A stretch of DNA of 64,000 bases from the NCBI GenBank assembly GCA_013399015.1, contig VWZX01002149.1:7424918-7488917 (forward strand). The letters are read 5' to 3'. The position numbers and the translations under genes are program-made. Within the stretch, counting starts at the first letter, position 1, and each line of letters begins with the position of its first letter. The notes under the pieces were generated by a model. That model searched no databases. It worked only from the letters and a program-made list of their open reading frames with translations, and had not been told where the DNA came from. Below, one piece after another: positions 1 through 12,666 of the stretch. The stretch comes from Galbula dea. Taxonomy: Eukaryota; Chordata; Aves; Piciformes; Galbulidae.

Positions 1-3000
1 TCCTTATACTCCACTGTAAGATAACTACAGCTTTATAACAAACTCTTCCTTTCTACCTGCTGTTGAGATTATTCATTTGACCTTTACCTAATATTTTACT
101 TAAAACCAGCAAACATAAAGCTCCTTGAGAAGTGGAATGATGTAGTCTAAGCCATAACAAAATTGCTCTTCTCCTTCAAGCACTTCACGAAAGTATCAAC
201 TGCCACCCCTGAAAGAAGCCCTAGCAGCCTCTTCTTTCCCCCTGCTGTGAATTTACCTTCCAAAAACCCCAAAGGAGCCACTGGAGGCTGATGCAGTCAT
301 GGCGTGGGACCCTCCTTCCCCCCCTCTGGAAGGTTTCATCAAGACTCACTCCCCATGGCCCCCAAATCCTTGCCTACCCACTTCTGGTTTCCCCATCATG
401 GGGGCAGGTGGCCAGTACCATGCCAGCCTCTCGTCACCATCACGCCCCTGCTGAAGTTCACTGTGAGTCCCAGCATCCCAAGCTCAGGAATTCACCACAG
501 GCAGCACAGGGTCCCATTCTCTTCTTCCCTCCTGAGCTCTTGACAAATTCTTCCCAACCCCCCTCCCTGTTGCCTCCAGCTTCCCTTCTACCATGTGCAT
601 AGAGGAGACTGTGGCATCTGCCTGTCCTGCAGTCCTGCTCCCACTATGGCTAAACACAGCTGTCCACTCGAAGGACAGCAGGTCTCCTGACTCCAACAGC
701 AAGGCCCATGGAGGACTATTTTCATGTTCATATTGCTTCTTCTGCCTCTAATGTCATTGTTATTTAATTGCTCCTTCCACCAATGGCATGAGTCCCCCCA
801 GGGTACCCTCCTTCCCTCCTCTCCATTGTCCCCTTTTACCTCAGCTCATTCCTGCCCCTCTTTCTGCTGTTCTCTCCAACTCATGCTGTCCAGCTGAGTC
901 CCTGCCCTTCACTTCCGTATTTTCCCACTGAAACTGGGGATGCAAAAGGGAAGAGAAAAGATACAGTAAACCTTGAAGGAACCATAAGCCACAAGTTATG
1001 CACACAGAAACTCCCTCACCAGGATGCAACTTTATCTTCACCTCCTTTCACTCGTGCCTTCCCTCACACCAAGGGCTGCTATGCCTTCTTCAGCTTTCTC
1101 CCTCCCCAGCCCACCACATACTCCTCTTTGCAGCCAGATCCTCCCCTTCCCAAGTGGAAAACCATGGGAAAGATGAAAGCAAATGCTTGAGGTTCACCTG
1201 GCAGAGTTTTCCCCGTGATTACATCCTAGGTGGGCATGGAGACTGTGGAGGAGCCCCATGCCCCCTGCAAGTGAGCAGCTAGCATGCCAGGGAGCCCTGT
1301 GGCAAGCTTGCCCATCAATGGCCTTGCTGTCTTGCAGGGAAGCTCTGCCTGTGCTGAGGCTGCCAGAAGTTATTTTGTGATTGGAAAAGGCTGTGTGCCG
1401 CAGTGATAACCTGGCAATAGCAACACACAGCCACAGATCTCTGCTTGCAGGGCTTGTTCTCTGTCACTCAGAGGTCTCAAATTGTGTTCTTCATTATTGT
1501 TTGGGATGCCTTAATAACAGGTTACTGCAGTGCTCTGCCCTATGGAAGGCAGAGTTGTAAAGGGCTTCACCTATGACACGCAACTGCTAGTTACGGTTAA
1601 ATCCTGATTTAGCTTTCTCAGCGATTGTCAAAATTCATCCCTGCCAGGTCCTGACAGCTTTTGATGACAACAGACATATTTCCTCGAATTTACACTGAAT
1701 GTTGATACTTATCAGCAAAGTTAATGACATTTGACCTTTTGGAGCAAAGATTGTAAGACAAAATACTTGCTGACTTGAGTCACCCAAAGAGAGGAAGAGA
1801 AACCTCCTCTCACGCAAGGCAGGATGAGTTTTGTGTGCTCTAACATGCTGTTTATTGATTTTTCAAGTATTATCATTGGCAAATAGGGAAGAAATTCTTT
1901 CCAACTTAATCACAACAGTTACAGCAAATTATTTAATTAAGTAAGAAACACTTGACACTTTCTGCAGACAGCATCCTCTGCATGAACCCCTTGAAACTGC
2001 AATCTTGTATATTCCCATAGTTAGTTCTAGTGGAATGTAACATCTATTAAAATAAACTATGTTTGATTACAGAATTACCCAGGCTAAGTTTCACTTAAAT
2101 AATTTCACTGACTAATTCACTTAAACTCCTGCAGACAGTGTTTCTGCCCCCATTAACAACTGTGGTGTGGCAACAAGGTACAAAGTTGTCTCTGATTTCT
2201 TTATCTAATAGTAAAAGCATTTTGATTTAAAAATATCTACAAAAGAAACACTAAGTTTAGTTCCGTAATCCCTGGTCAGCCTGGGCAGGCAGCACCAGAC
2301 TATTCCATACATGAAACTGCTTTTTAAGTTTTCAACTGTTACTGAAAAAGAAGTTTTATACTCTTTGTTGCTTTACAAGTGAATAGGACTTTAAGTGCTT
2401 TCATTTTCACATATTCAGCCTCAGATGCTTAAAATGGGCCTAGTTTTCATGCACAGCACTTCCAAATGTGGGACACCTCCACAGCAAAGAGGCACTCAAA
2501 ACTCACAGTTTTTTGGAAACCATGCCGCCAGTGTCATACCATCCTTTCACGCCAGTTAATAAACAGATTTTTTTTTCAGCACACTCATTATAATTTGGCA
2601 GAGTTTTAAGCTAAATCCTCTTTAGTTTACTCACACAAAACACCAAAAGGAAAGCAAAAATTCCTTTACTTGCCTGATGGTTCTTTCTGGGCAAGTTCAC
2701 CGCTAGGCAATGACTTTGAGAGACCCTCAGAAAATGCCCTTGCTAGATGCGAGCACGTGAATTCATGCTCTCCCATCCAGCCCTCTGAAATAATCATTTG
2801 CTTTACCCTCGTATTTTTTTGCCTCAGAGTGCCATGCTCCAAGGTGAACTCATTTTTAAAAGCCAGGTACAAGCTGAGGCCTAAGCACTGCAACAGTCTT
2901 ACAAATTACATGAGATGTGTTACATGATATTTTATTTTCTAGGTTGTGCTACCTCCTAAGTGCATTTTATTCCTCCTTCTACAAGTTGGTCTTGTTTTCT

Positions 3001-5867
3001 TTTCTTTCAAACTCTGAGTCAATATTTTATTGATGTATTCCTGCTGACTGGAGGGATTTGCCTGCTGTTTATCACTGAATTTAACAGAGTGCCAAAATAA
3101 ACAGTCCGAGGTGAAATAATAAGCACCGTTTTCCTTCTCCGGGATTGCAAAAGTGCCCTCTAATGGCCCATCTTTACCTCTCACTTTTTTCCCAAATAAA
3201 CCAAACCTTCAACCTGAGGTAAACCTGCTGCCCTGTTCCCCTGGGCGAGGCTGATGCTGGCTGCTGGGTAAGGAGCAGGGGCAGAGCAACAGGTACAGGA
3301 CAACGCTGGCATCCCTCATCCCCAGGAGGTCTCATCTTGGCACTGTGGAAAAGGATTGCTCCCCAGCCTGGCTGTGCCAGGATGCTGACCTACTACAGGG
3401 AAGAGAGATCCCATGCAGCAATCACGAGCACAAAATGAAAGGTAAAAACCCACTGCAGCTTGAAGGGACCAGGATGGCACATGCAGATGCTGGTGGCTCT
3501 AGACCAGCAACAAAAGCAACACTGAAAAACATCCTTGAGAAAATAAAACTTGCTTGCATATTCTTTCATTTCCAAAAGAAAAGGAAAAACTGTTTTCATT
3601 TTTTCTTGCTTTTATCTCCCTCTCCCCCAACCCCTTCTCTTTTCCCCCATGCAGACTGACCCACTTTGGATCACCTTTGCAGCATCTAGAGGGCCCCTAT
3701 CTCCTCCCAGGTAGGGCTGCTCCCAACCCACCTTCCAGATGGACAGGGCCACCCAGTTTTGCCCAGAAGCTGCTCGAACACGGAGCCTGAGCAGGCTGAG
3801 CAGTGCCAGGGCACTGGTAGTCGTGGCAGCTGGCCAGCGTTTCTTTTTATTTTAACCTGGAAGGCAGTAGTCCTGTCCCCAGATGAGCAGCTCCTGGCTG
3901 CACAAACACTCCGGCAGCAACAGCCACACCTCAGAAGAGGTTTATTTAATGAACCTCTATGTTTTTATCTAAATAGATTAACAGATGAAAAATGTATGCT
4001 CCACATTTAGAGCTCAAAATCCGCCACCTTACCAGAGGAGTTTTTTTCCTTCAGAAAGTATAAACAAACAAAAGGAGCAGACTGGCCATTTTATAAATTT
4101 GAGCTATGAGCATATTCATGAAACTGGTGTTAAATTGGATCATGGATTTATGACGATTACAATTCATTCCTAACTTTCTAATGATTTCCACTCGGGCAGT
4201 GAGCCTTACCTGACCTTTCCAAAACCCCACATACACAAGCCCTCTGTCCAGCCATTAAGATCTTTGCATAATGAACTACATCTATACGGGAGGCTTGCAA
4301 ACTTCCAGGTAAACTCCAATTATAAGAAAAAAGGTCAAGATAATTGGACTGGCCTAGGTTCCGAGTCATGGGAAAAACTAGCCAGAGCTGCAACAGCACC
4401 TCAGGCTCTCCCTGCAGGCTGCAGGAGCAGCGGGGTGGGCACATCCTCAACCATGCCAGAAACAGGTGGCCTCAGGGCAGATAAAATCATCCCACTATTA
4501 ATTTCACCCATCAAACCTATACTATTTTCTGTTGGCCGCCAATTTTTTTCCCAGCAGAATATAGCAGTCACACAGTGCATACCCCATGAGGTATCAAGAG
4601 GCTCCCTGCTTACATCCCATCACAGAAATCCCACCCAGCAAGCTGAGAATCCATTTTGTTAGGTTGATTGGGATCAAAGTAGTCGTGTACTCCTGTTTGG
4701 GTTTCTTGTGCATTTACTCCATGCACAAACATGCTCCCAAGAAGGCTCAATGTCACTGACTATACCTATGGTCCATAAAAAAGGGGAGCAAGAGTATCAG
4801 ATTCACCACATGCAGGGCCAGTGCTACTCAAAAGTCATATTCCAGTGTCTTGACCTATGGAAATCAATTGCTTTACTTCTCAACTTTCTGCAGGTCACAG
4901 AGACCTGTGAAGGATTTACTATAACAAAACAAAACAAAGATCTGGATTTATCTGAAGCAAATGCATCTGGAATAAGTAAACTCTAATGTTTAATTACAGA
5001 GAGCGGAAAGAGCACAACTGTAATTTAGTGAGGATAATTTCAAGGCGCTGCCTGCCACAGTGCTTTTGTGTTGCATTTCTTCTCTTTTTTATTGTATGGA
5101 TGGTTAACTTTTTTTCCTCCTGACATCCTATTTTTAAAACTCTGGCATGTTAGTTCAGGGTGGTTTTTTTGTTGTTTACTTTACTCATGCTGCATCTCAT
5201 AATAAGTCTGTAGATCTACTGACGTGATTTAAGTCCAGCTTCAGAAATAAAAGGGCAATGTGCGACTTCTTTGACTTATTATAGGAATGCTGCAAGTAAA
5301 GAGGCTGTGATATTTTCCCTTAAAGACTTCATTTCCATAGGTATATAACAGAAACACACGCACCTCAGCGTACAGTTATCACCTCTGAAGAGTTTCAAAG
5401 TGCCTACCAATTTCCATTATAATGCAATTCGTTATTTTTCATGTGCAAACAAGGAAAACTAACGCGTTTGAAATGTTAAGTATTTACAGGGAGCTGCTTG
5501 GTTGGTTTGTTTAGGAGCAGACCAGAGGGAAGTTTGGTACGCTTTTCATTTGGGTTTTTTGACTCTTTTTAAAAAAGCAGTGCTCCTGAAAACTTGCTGT
5601 CTGGTCCTGCCTTTTGCCTGGGGAAAAGCACAGGCCCAGCAGGGCGCTAGGAGCTTGGCCAGCGCATCTCCAGCCAGCTGAAGATGTGCACCAGCCCAAA
5701 GCCTTTCCCTTCAGAACACTGCCCCAACAGAGACACAGGGGGTATATTGCTGTCTCCATGGCTTTTAAAGAGAAATATCTTTTTCTAGCATCACAGCCAG
5801 CTTGAGGTGGCAGCTCCCGTTGGCAGGACTGCCTGTAACTGGGAGGGCAGGAGAATTTACGGACCTG

Positions 5868-5881
5868 TAATCCATGGATTA
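5868..5881. promoter_or_regulatory. Palindromic homeodomain site TAATCCATGGATTA
   Basis: A perfect 14-bp palindrome made of two inverted TAATCC half-sites, the core bound by K50 homeodomains such as OTX, PITX, CRX and GSC. The same layout recurs 87 bp away at 5955. There is no gene nearby in the sequence. It may be an enhancer in the candidate NDNF intron. Confidence 0.35.
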
Positions 5882-5954
5882 AAGCTCCCTAAATACACAT
5901 GGACACGATGGACTATAATAGTGCCTTTGAAGCATTTAGGGTCCACCGTGTCAA

Positions 5955-5968
5955 TAATCTGTGGATTA
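5955..5968. promoter_or_regulatory. Second homeodomain site pair TAATCTGTGGATTA
   Basis: Same length and arrangement as 5868-5881, differing at two positions. The GGATTA half is exact, the other half is TAATCT. Confidence 0.32.
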
Positions 5969-8900
5969 AATGACTGCCTCTTGCAATTCCAATTCAGCCC
6001 ATGATTTCCCACTGCTGGGAGTATTGTTTTTGCAAAGCAAATCACAGTAGCATGGGGGAAAAAATCCAACTATGTAAAAAACAAGAAGGTATTAAGAAAT
6101 ACGGGCACAGTTCCACCAAATCCTAATGAACAACACTGGCAACGAATGACAACTCATGGGAGAGGTTAACTTCAAAGGGGTAACACTGTAAAATGCAGAG
6201 CTGTCTCAGATTAGACGTTGAAAAGCAAACATACTCAGGGAGATATGGTATCAAAAATCAAATCTTACATGGACTATTTTGTTTCTAAACTGAGCCTTAT
6301 TTATTTTTCCACTTTTAGTGGAAACAGATTCAACTCTGATTACATCAAAATCACCACCCTGAAGCTGGTGGCAGCTGGATGCTTCAAAAACCAGCAGAGG
6401 TAGGAGATGCCATTTGGGACACTTGAGGAAATGCCTCATAGTTTTTCTTTTTGCAATCAGAGACCACATACCAGTGCTTCTCTCCTTCACAGCCATCTCG
6501 ACCCATGCGACTCAGCAGTGAGTGTCAAAACCAAACAAACAGTGGAGTCCCCAGTGCCCTCTGTTACAATGCTCAGTTGTTCTCTCACACCTTTCCTTGC
6601 GAGGGGGTGGCAGCAGCATGGCAAGAACTGACATGCTGGAGCATTCTGGTGGAAGCCAGCTGCTGGCTTACCCCCCACACTGAGGTCCACTTCCCTTGGC
6701 CACTCCAGCATGGATTGGCCTGTCCCCTTATCATTGTACCTGCTTGTCCTCCCAAGCCTGTACAAAATCCCCAGACAGCTGGATGTCGCTCCCAGGGAGG
6801 AGAAGTGTCATGGAATACGTGACTGGTACCAGCTCTTCCAGAGGAAAATCTCATGTCAGATGCCCAAGTCCAAGAAGGGAAATTTTTTTCATAGTCTTAG
6901 CAAGGGTTGAGCCCCAGCAGGAGAAATGAGATAAGGCAGAGAAATCTTAAGTTTGCACAACTCCAGGCCATTTAAGATAAATCAACCCTGAATGCCACAC
7001 AGCTCTACCACAGTTCTTTCATTGCAAGATCTGGAGGTGTTTTGTAATGGAAAGTAATTATTATCCCCTTGTTACAAGCAACAAAAGTGGGGCAACGACT
7101 TTCCTTGTTCAAGGAAATCCCAGTATAATCCCTTCCTTTAATCACAAAACAATAGTTACTTTCCTTGGCCAAGTCATTCTGCCTTCAGCACAGTTTTTGG
7201 CATATATGTTACTGTCTCTCCATAAAGAATTTCAGCAAGGGCATTAGTGGGGAGGAACATACAACAATTACAAATTACAATTAACACAAGTATGTTGGCA
7301 TTTGGTAGTTTCCCACTATTTCTCTGGAATACTTCTGAATGACACTATGAGCAACTGCCATTGCCAAAACCCATGAGGGAGAGGGACGGCTGAAGTCAAG
7401 TGTCATGGTATGATAAAGAGCAGGAGCAGAACTGGGGTCTGTGCATCCTGCCATCACATCCTCAGACCATTGGAGCTTATGACTGGAGGTCAGAAAGACA
7501 TGTGGAAAATGCTAAAATACAAACCCAAAGTCATTAACTACTTTAAGAGTTAAAGTTGCTTGCGCCATCCCTAAGCCCTGGGGAATACCAATCGCCTGGT
7601 AGCTGCCTACAGCTAACACGGTGTTTGTTAAAGAGCAGAAAACAAGGCAGTAGTGCAGGGCATGGAGCTGCAGAGAGGCAGTGACAGGTAAGGGGCTGCA
7701 GGTCACCGGCACAAATTGCAGGGCAGAAGCAAAGGGAAGCCAAGCCTCTGGCAGCTCCAGCAAGAACCGAGCACTCATGTTTTGTGGAAAGCTGTGCTGA
7801 GAGCACACCGGAACAGTTTATGGACTTCTTCACTTCTACTTTTTGGTAGATGATTAAAAAAGTGAAAATTGCTGACTGCTTTGAAACCCTCTGAAGTTCA
7901 CAGAGGCCAATTCCCTCAGCTTCCACCAGACACACCATTTTCTCCAGCACCACAAATACCACTATATGTGTATGTAGGATTACAAACTACAGCCAGATCA
8001 AGAACGTTAGCATTCACACCCACTTCCTTACCTCTACACCCAGTTTTCCTGCAAACAGCTACACAGAATTTCTTATTTGCAATTCCACTATCTTCCTTTT
8101 TACTGCAAAGGGTTTCTCAGTGCTTCCAGGCTAACCAGTAATGCCTACAACAGCACAGAGAGTAAAATCAGCAGCTCTCCAGAAACTCCTCTGGCATCTG
8201 GAAAAGCAGACAGCAGCTCCAATGACAATCCCTACTATGGTGCTCATGCCCAAGACGCAATTCCCTCACTCCCAGGGAAGTGATCGCATCCCAGCTGACA
8301 CCAGGATGACACCTCGCAGTGGTTTGCAAGGTGGTAGATACACCTCAGAGCAAAGACTCACACAGAAACTGTAGCAGGCATCTGTCACCAAATGCAACTG
8401 TAAGGTTGGCTTCTAGGTTTTTTCAATCCAGGAACACTTGCAGATAAGTGAATATGGGACAAAGAAAGAAAAATGCAATTTATATGAACATGGGAAAATT
8501 TTACTCCTATTTTATTCTCTCTTATATTTTTTTCAATCTGATCCCTGGGTTAGCTTTTAGTTACACCTGAATCATGCAATCCAGATCCTTAGCTGCCCTC
8601 AAAGAAACTATGACTCTCTACTGAACCGAGAATCTAGTCCACCTTACTTATGACCACAGTAATACCTGTTATGCTGATAGGTGATACCACAAAATTTCCA
8701 ATTACTTAATTATCACCAGAATCCATTTTTTTCTGATTGAACTTACTATCCAAAACTGGATTCACTTTTAATATTATCTGCCTTCAGTTCTAAAGCATGC
8801 AAAGGAAATCTTAGGCCCTAGAAGTCCTTAATGAACCCTTAAGGTGCTTTCATAATGATTTGTTAAATATCACAGTAATTCACAGATGCTGTGTCTCATT

Positions 8901-10723
8901 TTCCCTAGTTGGAAAAGGGTTGCTGAAAATACGTAAACATTTGTGAAGTGTTTGAAAATGGAAAGTCTGAAATGTAGAGCTAAAGATATTGATATTTACA
9001 TATTTCTACCAGCTCGCTCAGTGTTAGAGCTGGCAGACCTCAGCCACAGTTACAGCAGCAAAGATTTCCCAAGCTCCAGTGTGGATATAGTCCCTGACAC
9101 TGATCCCCACCATCCTTATAAAACAGCACACACCATTTCTTAGTCACACCATTAGCTCTAGTGACTTTCTCTGAGGCTGTGGTGGCTGAGAACACCAGCT
9201 GGCCCATCACAAGTGAACCACAACACAGGGGGGATAATCAGCCTCACTACTTTTCTGGTGTGTCATTCCGAAAATCACCCCTTTCTTATATTCACTTCTG
9301 TAAGCTTTCTGGGTAGGCACAAGAAAAAGCAGGAATGCTCACACTGGCTACACTTTGCCTACAGGCATTTATTTCCTTAGCATCCCGCTTTTAAAAAGAC
9401 AGATTCTAACAGAAAGCAACTCAGTAAATTGATGCAAATGGTTAGTGAAGGACATTAACTGCTCCAAATTTCTCAGTGCAGCTACCTGTGGTCACTCCCT
9501 ACTGACTCCAGAGGAAATCCAAACTTCTGCTTCCTCCAACAGCCTGACCCCTGCATGACAAGGTAGGTAAGATTCATCCCACCCAGATCCATGCATGTAG
9601 GCTTCAGCCCCCATCTTCTAATCCTCTCATTATCTCACTAGTAACTGGGACAAATGACAGCAGCAAGCATGCCCAGTGTTCATGAGAGAGTAGGACCCTT
9701 GCAGAAAGAGAGCACCCGTATGGTGTGGGGTGGCTCCCAAGGGTTGTCAAGGCTCTTGCAGAAGCAGACAAAAGATTTGAGACAAGCACGGCTAGGTGCT
9801 GGAAGAGCTACAGACGCATGCAGCCTACACGCCTGCCCTGAGCCATGGCCCACCTAGCATCACTGAACATCTCCAGCGCTTAGAAGCCATCCCACGGAAA
9901 TAGGATTTGCCTTCAAAGGGCAAAACAGTACATTCCCAAAGAGGTAGTGAAGCATAGCTACAGAGACTGCTGCCACAGATGGGCCTACAGTCAAAGCTGA
10001 CACATGCACACATCTGAAGAGGTTACAAGACACCACAAGTCCAGCCACCAGCCCAGCACATCAAAGCAGGATAGGAGCGCAGTTAGAACTGCCAGTCTTC
10101 AGTGTGGCTTTCTAACACTTTTTGAGCTTTCTAAGCAGTGGACTTCTGAATGATCAAGCTGAAAAGTCTTTCCCAAGTGTGCAAAGATGGGTGCTCGGAA
10201 GGGACGTGCCACCAAGAGCTTCAAACTTGCCAGGGTCAACTGCAGAGCTGTGATAAAGGATCTCAAAAACCAGACTATCAAAAGGGTCAGTTTCAGCTCC
10301 ACTCTACTGCTGAGCCAGTGTTTATTTGTCCAGGCTGGCAGGTGAAAGGTTAGTCCTTTATCTAGTTACTGTGAACAAAAGCAGAGGCAACACATACAGG
10401 CAGATAGGTCAGACTGTCATGGGTGAGCGAACATCCAAACAACCTCAAAACCTTCAGGCCTTCTTATGGTAACCATACAACCTCAGTTGACAGCAGGGAA
10501 AGAAAGAAGCAAAAATAAAGGAATTTTTGCATTGAACGAATAGGCTGAAACATGTGCCAAGAGCATTTCCCAAATGGGGAAAACATCATGAGAGCTGTGG
10601 TGTGGGACCCAGCACTGTTTTCTGGGGGTGTCCCTTTGCTAGCAACTGGAAATGGCTGGAAGAACCCTGGATAAATGTTACTGCTGCAGGACAAAGTGTC
10701 ATTTCAACATCACTGTTCACTGT

Positions 10724-10750
10724 AAAAAAAAAAAAAAAAAAAAAAAAATN
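10724..10750. repeat. Poly(A)25 followed by an unresolved base
   Basis: Twenty-five A then T and a single N at 10750. There is no polyadenylation signal or gene-like sequence upstream, so it is not a clear retrocopy tail. The N most likely reflects uncertain homopolymer length in the assembly. Confidence 0.85.
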
Positions 10751-12502
10751 TTTGGTGCTTTGTCCCCTCATGGCATTTCAGCAGGTCCAGGAGGTTTGGA
10801 CTGGAGCCAGGCAGGGCTCTTTGCCCAGGGGGACAATGCCCCAGGTCCCACTTCACTCCCCACATGCACATTTCACCAGGGGCTGTGAGTTGGGGTCCAC
10901 ACAGTCCCCAAGCTGATCAAAACAACATCAAGCCCGTAATGTGAGTGGGGATGGTCATAAACCCAGAAAACAGAAGACTGAGCCAGAAGTGTGTTCTGGC
11001 CTACTGGAAGTACATCTTGCTGACAACTACGAATTTTGCGTTTTCTACTTAAAACCCTAGTTGCCTGGATTTTCTTGTAAGTGCTTTGCAACTGCCTTTT
11101 CTTAAATGAGTGAGAATTAGAACATGTCTGTAAATTAACACAGCACATTTCTTTCCCTGAGCCTGCCACCCTGCTATCACACATTTGCAATAGATGTCCT
11201 ATACTCTTGCTTTAAAATATCTGCTTAAGTCAAATGTTAAATTAAGCTAGACTTGCTCATGTGATGTGAAAGGGTCTTAAAACCTACTTATTTTTCCCAG
11301 CATTAAATTTTTTTCAACTATTGTACTATAACAGGATTATAAAAGTTTTAATTGACTAACATTAAATCTTCCTTGAAAAATTGTAACTTTGATGCCCCCG
11401 GGACTATTAGATTTTTATTCATTATTTCTCATTACTGAAAAATCAGTTTGAGAGACCCCCTAGGATCTTCCCCAAATAAGGATAATACCCTATTAGTCCT
11501 ACAAATCATACTCAAGTAAGTAATCCTTACCCTGGAGAAAAAGCCCACGAGGAATTAAATGCAGATTTAGTAAGGAAGAAAAAGAATGGCGACTAGAAAC
11601 AGTTAACGCTGCTCACTGATGTTTTCCTTCACATCCAGAGACCAGCTGGCAGCTCCAAGACACTTGGCTTTCCCATACCATCATCCTCCTGATCTGTAAA
11701 CTGCTTAATTTGCATCAGGTTTCTGGATTTCAAAACTCTGCAACACGTTTAGACTGTTTGACTATAAACAAATCAGCGGTAAATCTGCTGCACCTAAACA
11801 AAGTAGCAAGAGGGAGAGAGAGCATGCACTCTTACATCTTCACGATCTTCTGGATGCTTTGTAAAAAACACCTCCCCTCTTTAATAATCCCTGCAGATGT
11901 GTGTGAAGAACCTGTGATCCCACTGCACCTTCCCACCAGCCTTTGCAGCAGGAGCAGCAGCTGGTTTAGCACTGCTCTGTTTTGGTACCGAGCAAGTTAA
12001 AAGTGAGAAAGATGAAAAGTATCATTTTGCTCACAGCTTAATACAGTTTCAACCCTTTTAAAGTTCTTTTCCTTAAATACACAAATAAATTAAAAAATAA
12101 AAAGAAATAGGCTCAATTAGGCCAACAATGATTTTCCCCTGTAAATCACAGCGGAAGTGTTGGCCTCGGCCTCAGTAGTGTGTCACGCTGTAAGCGCGTG
12201 AGGGTCACACTGAAGGGGCGCTCATATCCGGACCTGTAAAGCGAGGAATGAAGTAGAAAAGATAAATTATTGCCTTTTGTTCTTCAGATTTCCAGGTGCT
12301 CAAAGTAAGCACCCACTATTTCTTATCTCAGCTGTCGCACAAGCAACAAACACCTCTCCAGCTACTGAATTCAACTACTCTAAAACCAGAGTGGTCCTGA
12401 TCCAGGCCAAAGCCTGAATGTGCTCTTGAGCAATGTGTGAGAAATGCTGAAAATGCTGTGGCTACCTGAGCCCTTGGACCCTGCCCAAGTGGAAGGACAC
12501 GC

Positions 12503-12510
12503 CCACTGAA
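12503..12510. repeat. Target-site duplication, CR1-tail side
   Basis: CCACTGAA, identical to 12659-12666. It sits directly beyond the CR1 tail of the SINE-like element. Confidence 0.6.
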
Positions 12511-12658
12511 AGATCACAGAATCACAGAATATCAGGAGTTGGAAGGGACCTTGAAAGATCATCTAGTCCAACACCCCTGCCAGAGCAGGATTCTTCCCTA
12601 ACCGGGAATCGAACCCAGGCCCCGGTGGTGAGAGTGCTGAATCCTAACCACTAGGCCA
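12511..12658 (-). mobile_element. SINE-like element: tRNA-Glu(CTC)-derived head fused to CR1 3' tail
   Basis: Read on the minus strand, 12658-12594 is a tRNA-Glu-like sequence: A box TGGCCTAGTGG, an anticodon loop with CTC, and a perfect B box GGTTCGATTCC. The 5' half of the acceptor stem is missing, so it cannot be a functional tRNA. It continues in the same orientation (12590-12511) into a CR1 3' end (TTGGACTAGATGATCTTTCA...) with the ATTCTGTGATTCTGTGAT tail. The whole is flanked by the direct repeat CCACTGAA (12503-12510 and 12659-12666), as expected for a target-site duplication of CR1-type retroposition. This is the architecture of CR1-mobilised SINEs. The one I know in birds, TguSINE1, has a tRNA-Ile head. 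Confidence 0.75.
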
Positions 12659-12666
12659 CCACTGAA
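12659..12666. repeat. Target-site duplication, tRNA-head side
   Basis: CCACTGAA, identical to 12503-12510. It sits directly before the tRNA-derived head and replaces the expected first bases of the tRNA acceptor stem. Confidence 0.6.

Larger units (their letters stand above)
1..12502. other. No gene recognised; possible intron of the CpG-island gene
   Basis: Open frames are short (132 codons at most), overlap on both strands and lack family motifs. I looked on the minus strand for NDNF signal-peptide or fibronectin-type III exons and saw none. The homeodomain palindromes at 5868 and 5955 and the poly(A) at 10724 are the only features noted. Confidence 0.6.

Noticed and set aside
10554..10750. 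Processed retrocopy ending in poly(A)25
   Set aside because: No upstream coding sequence, polyadenylation signal or target-site duplication; avian genomes lack active L1 to make such copies often.
12594..12658. Functional tRNA-Glu gene
   Set aside because: The 5' acceptor-stem strand is missing and the sequence runs directly into a CR1 tail inside a target-site duplication, so it is a retroposed tRNA-derived head.
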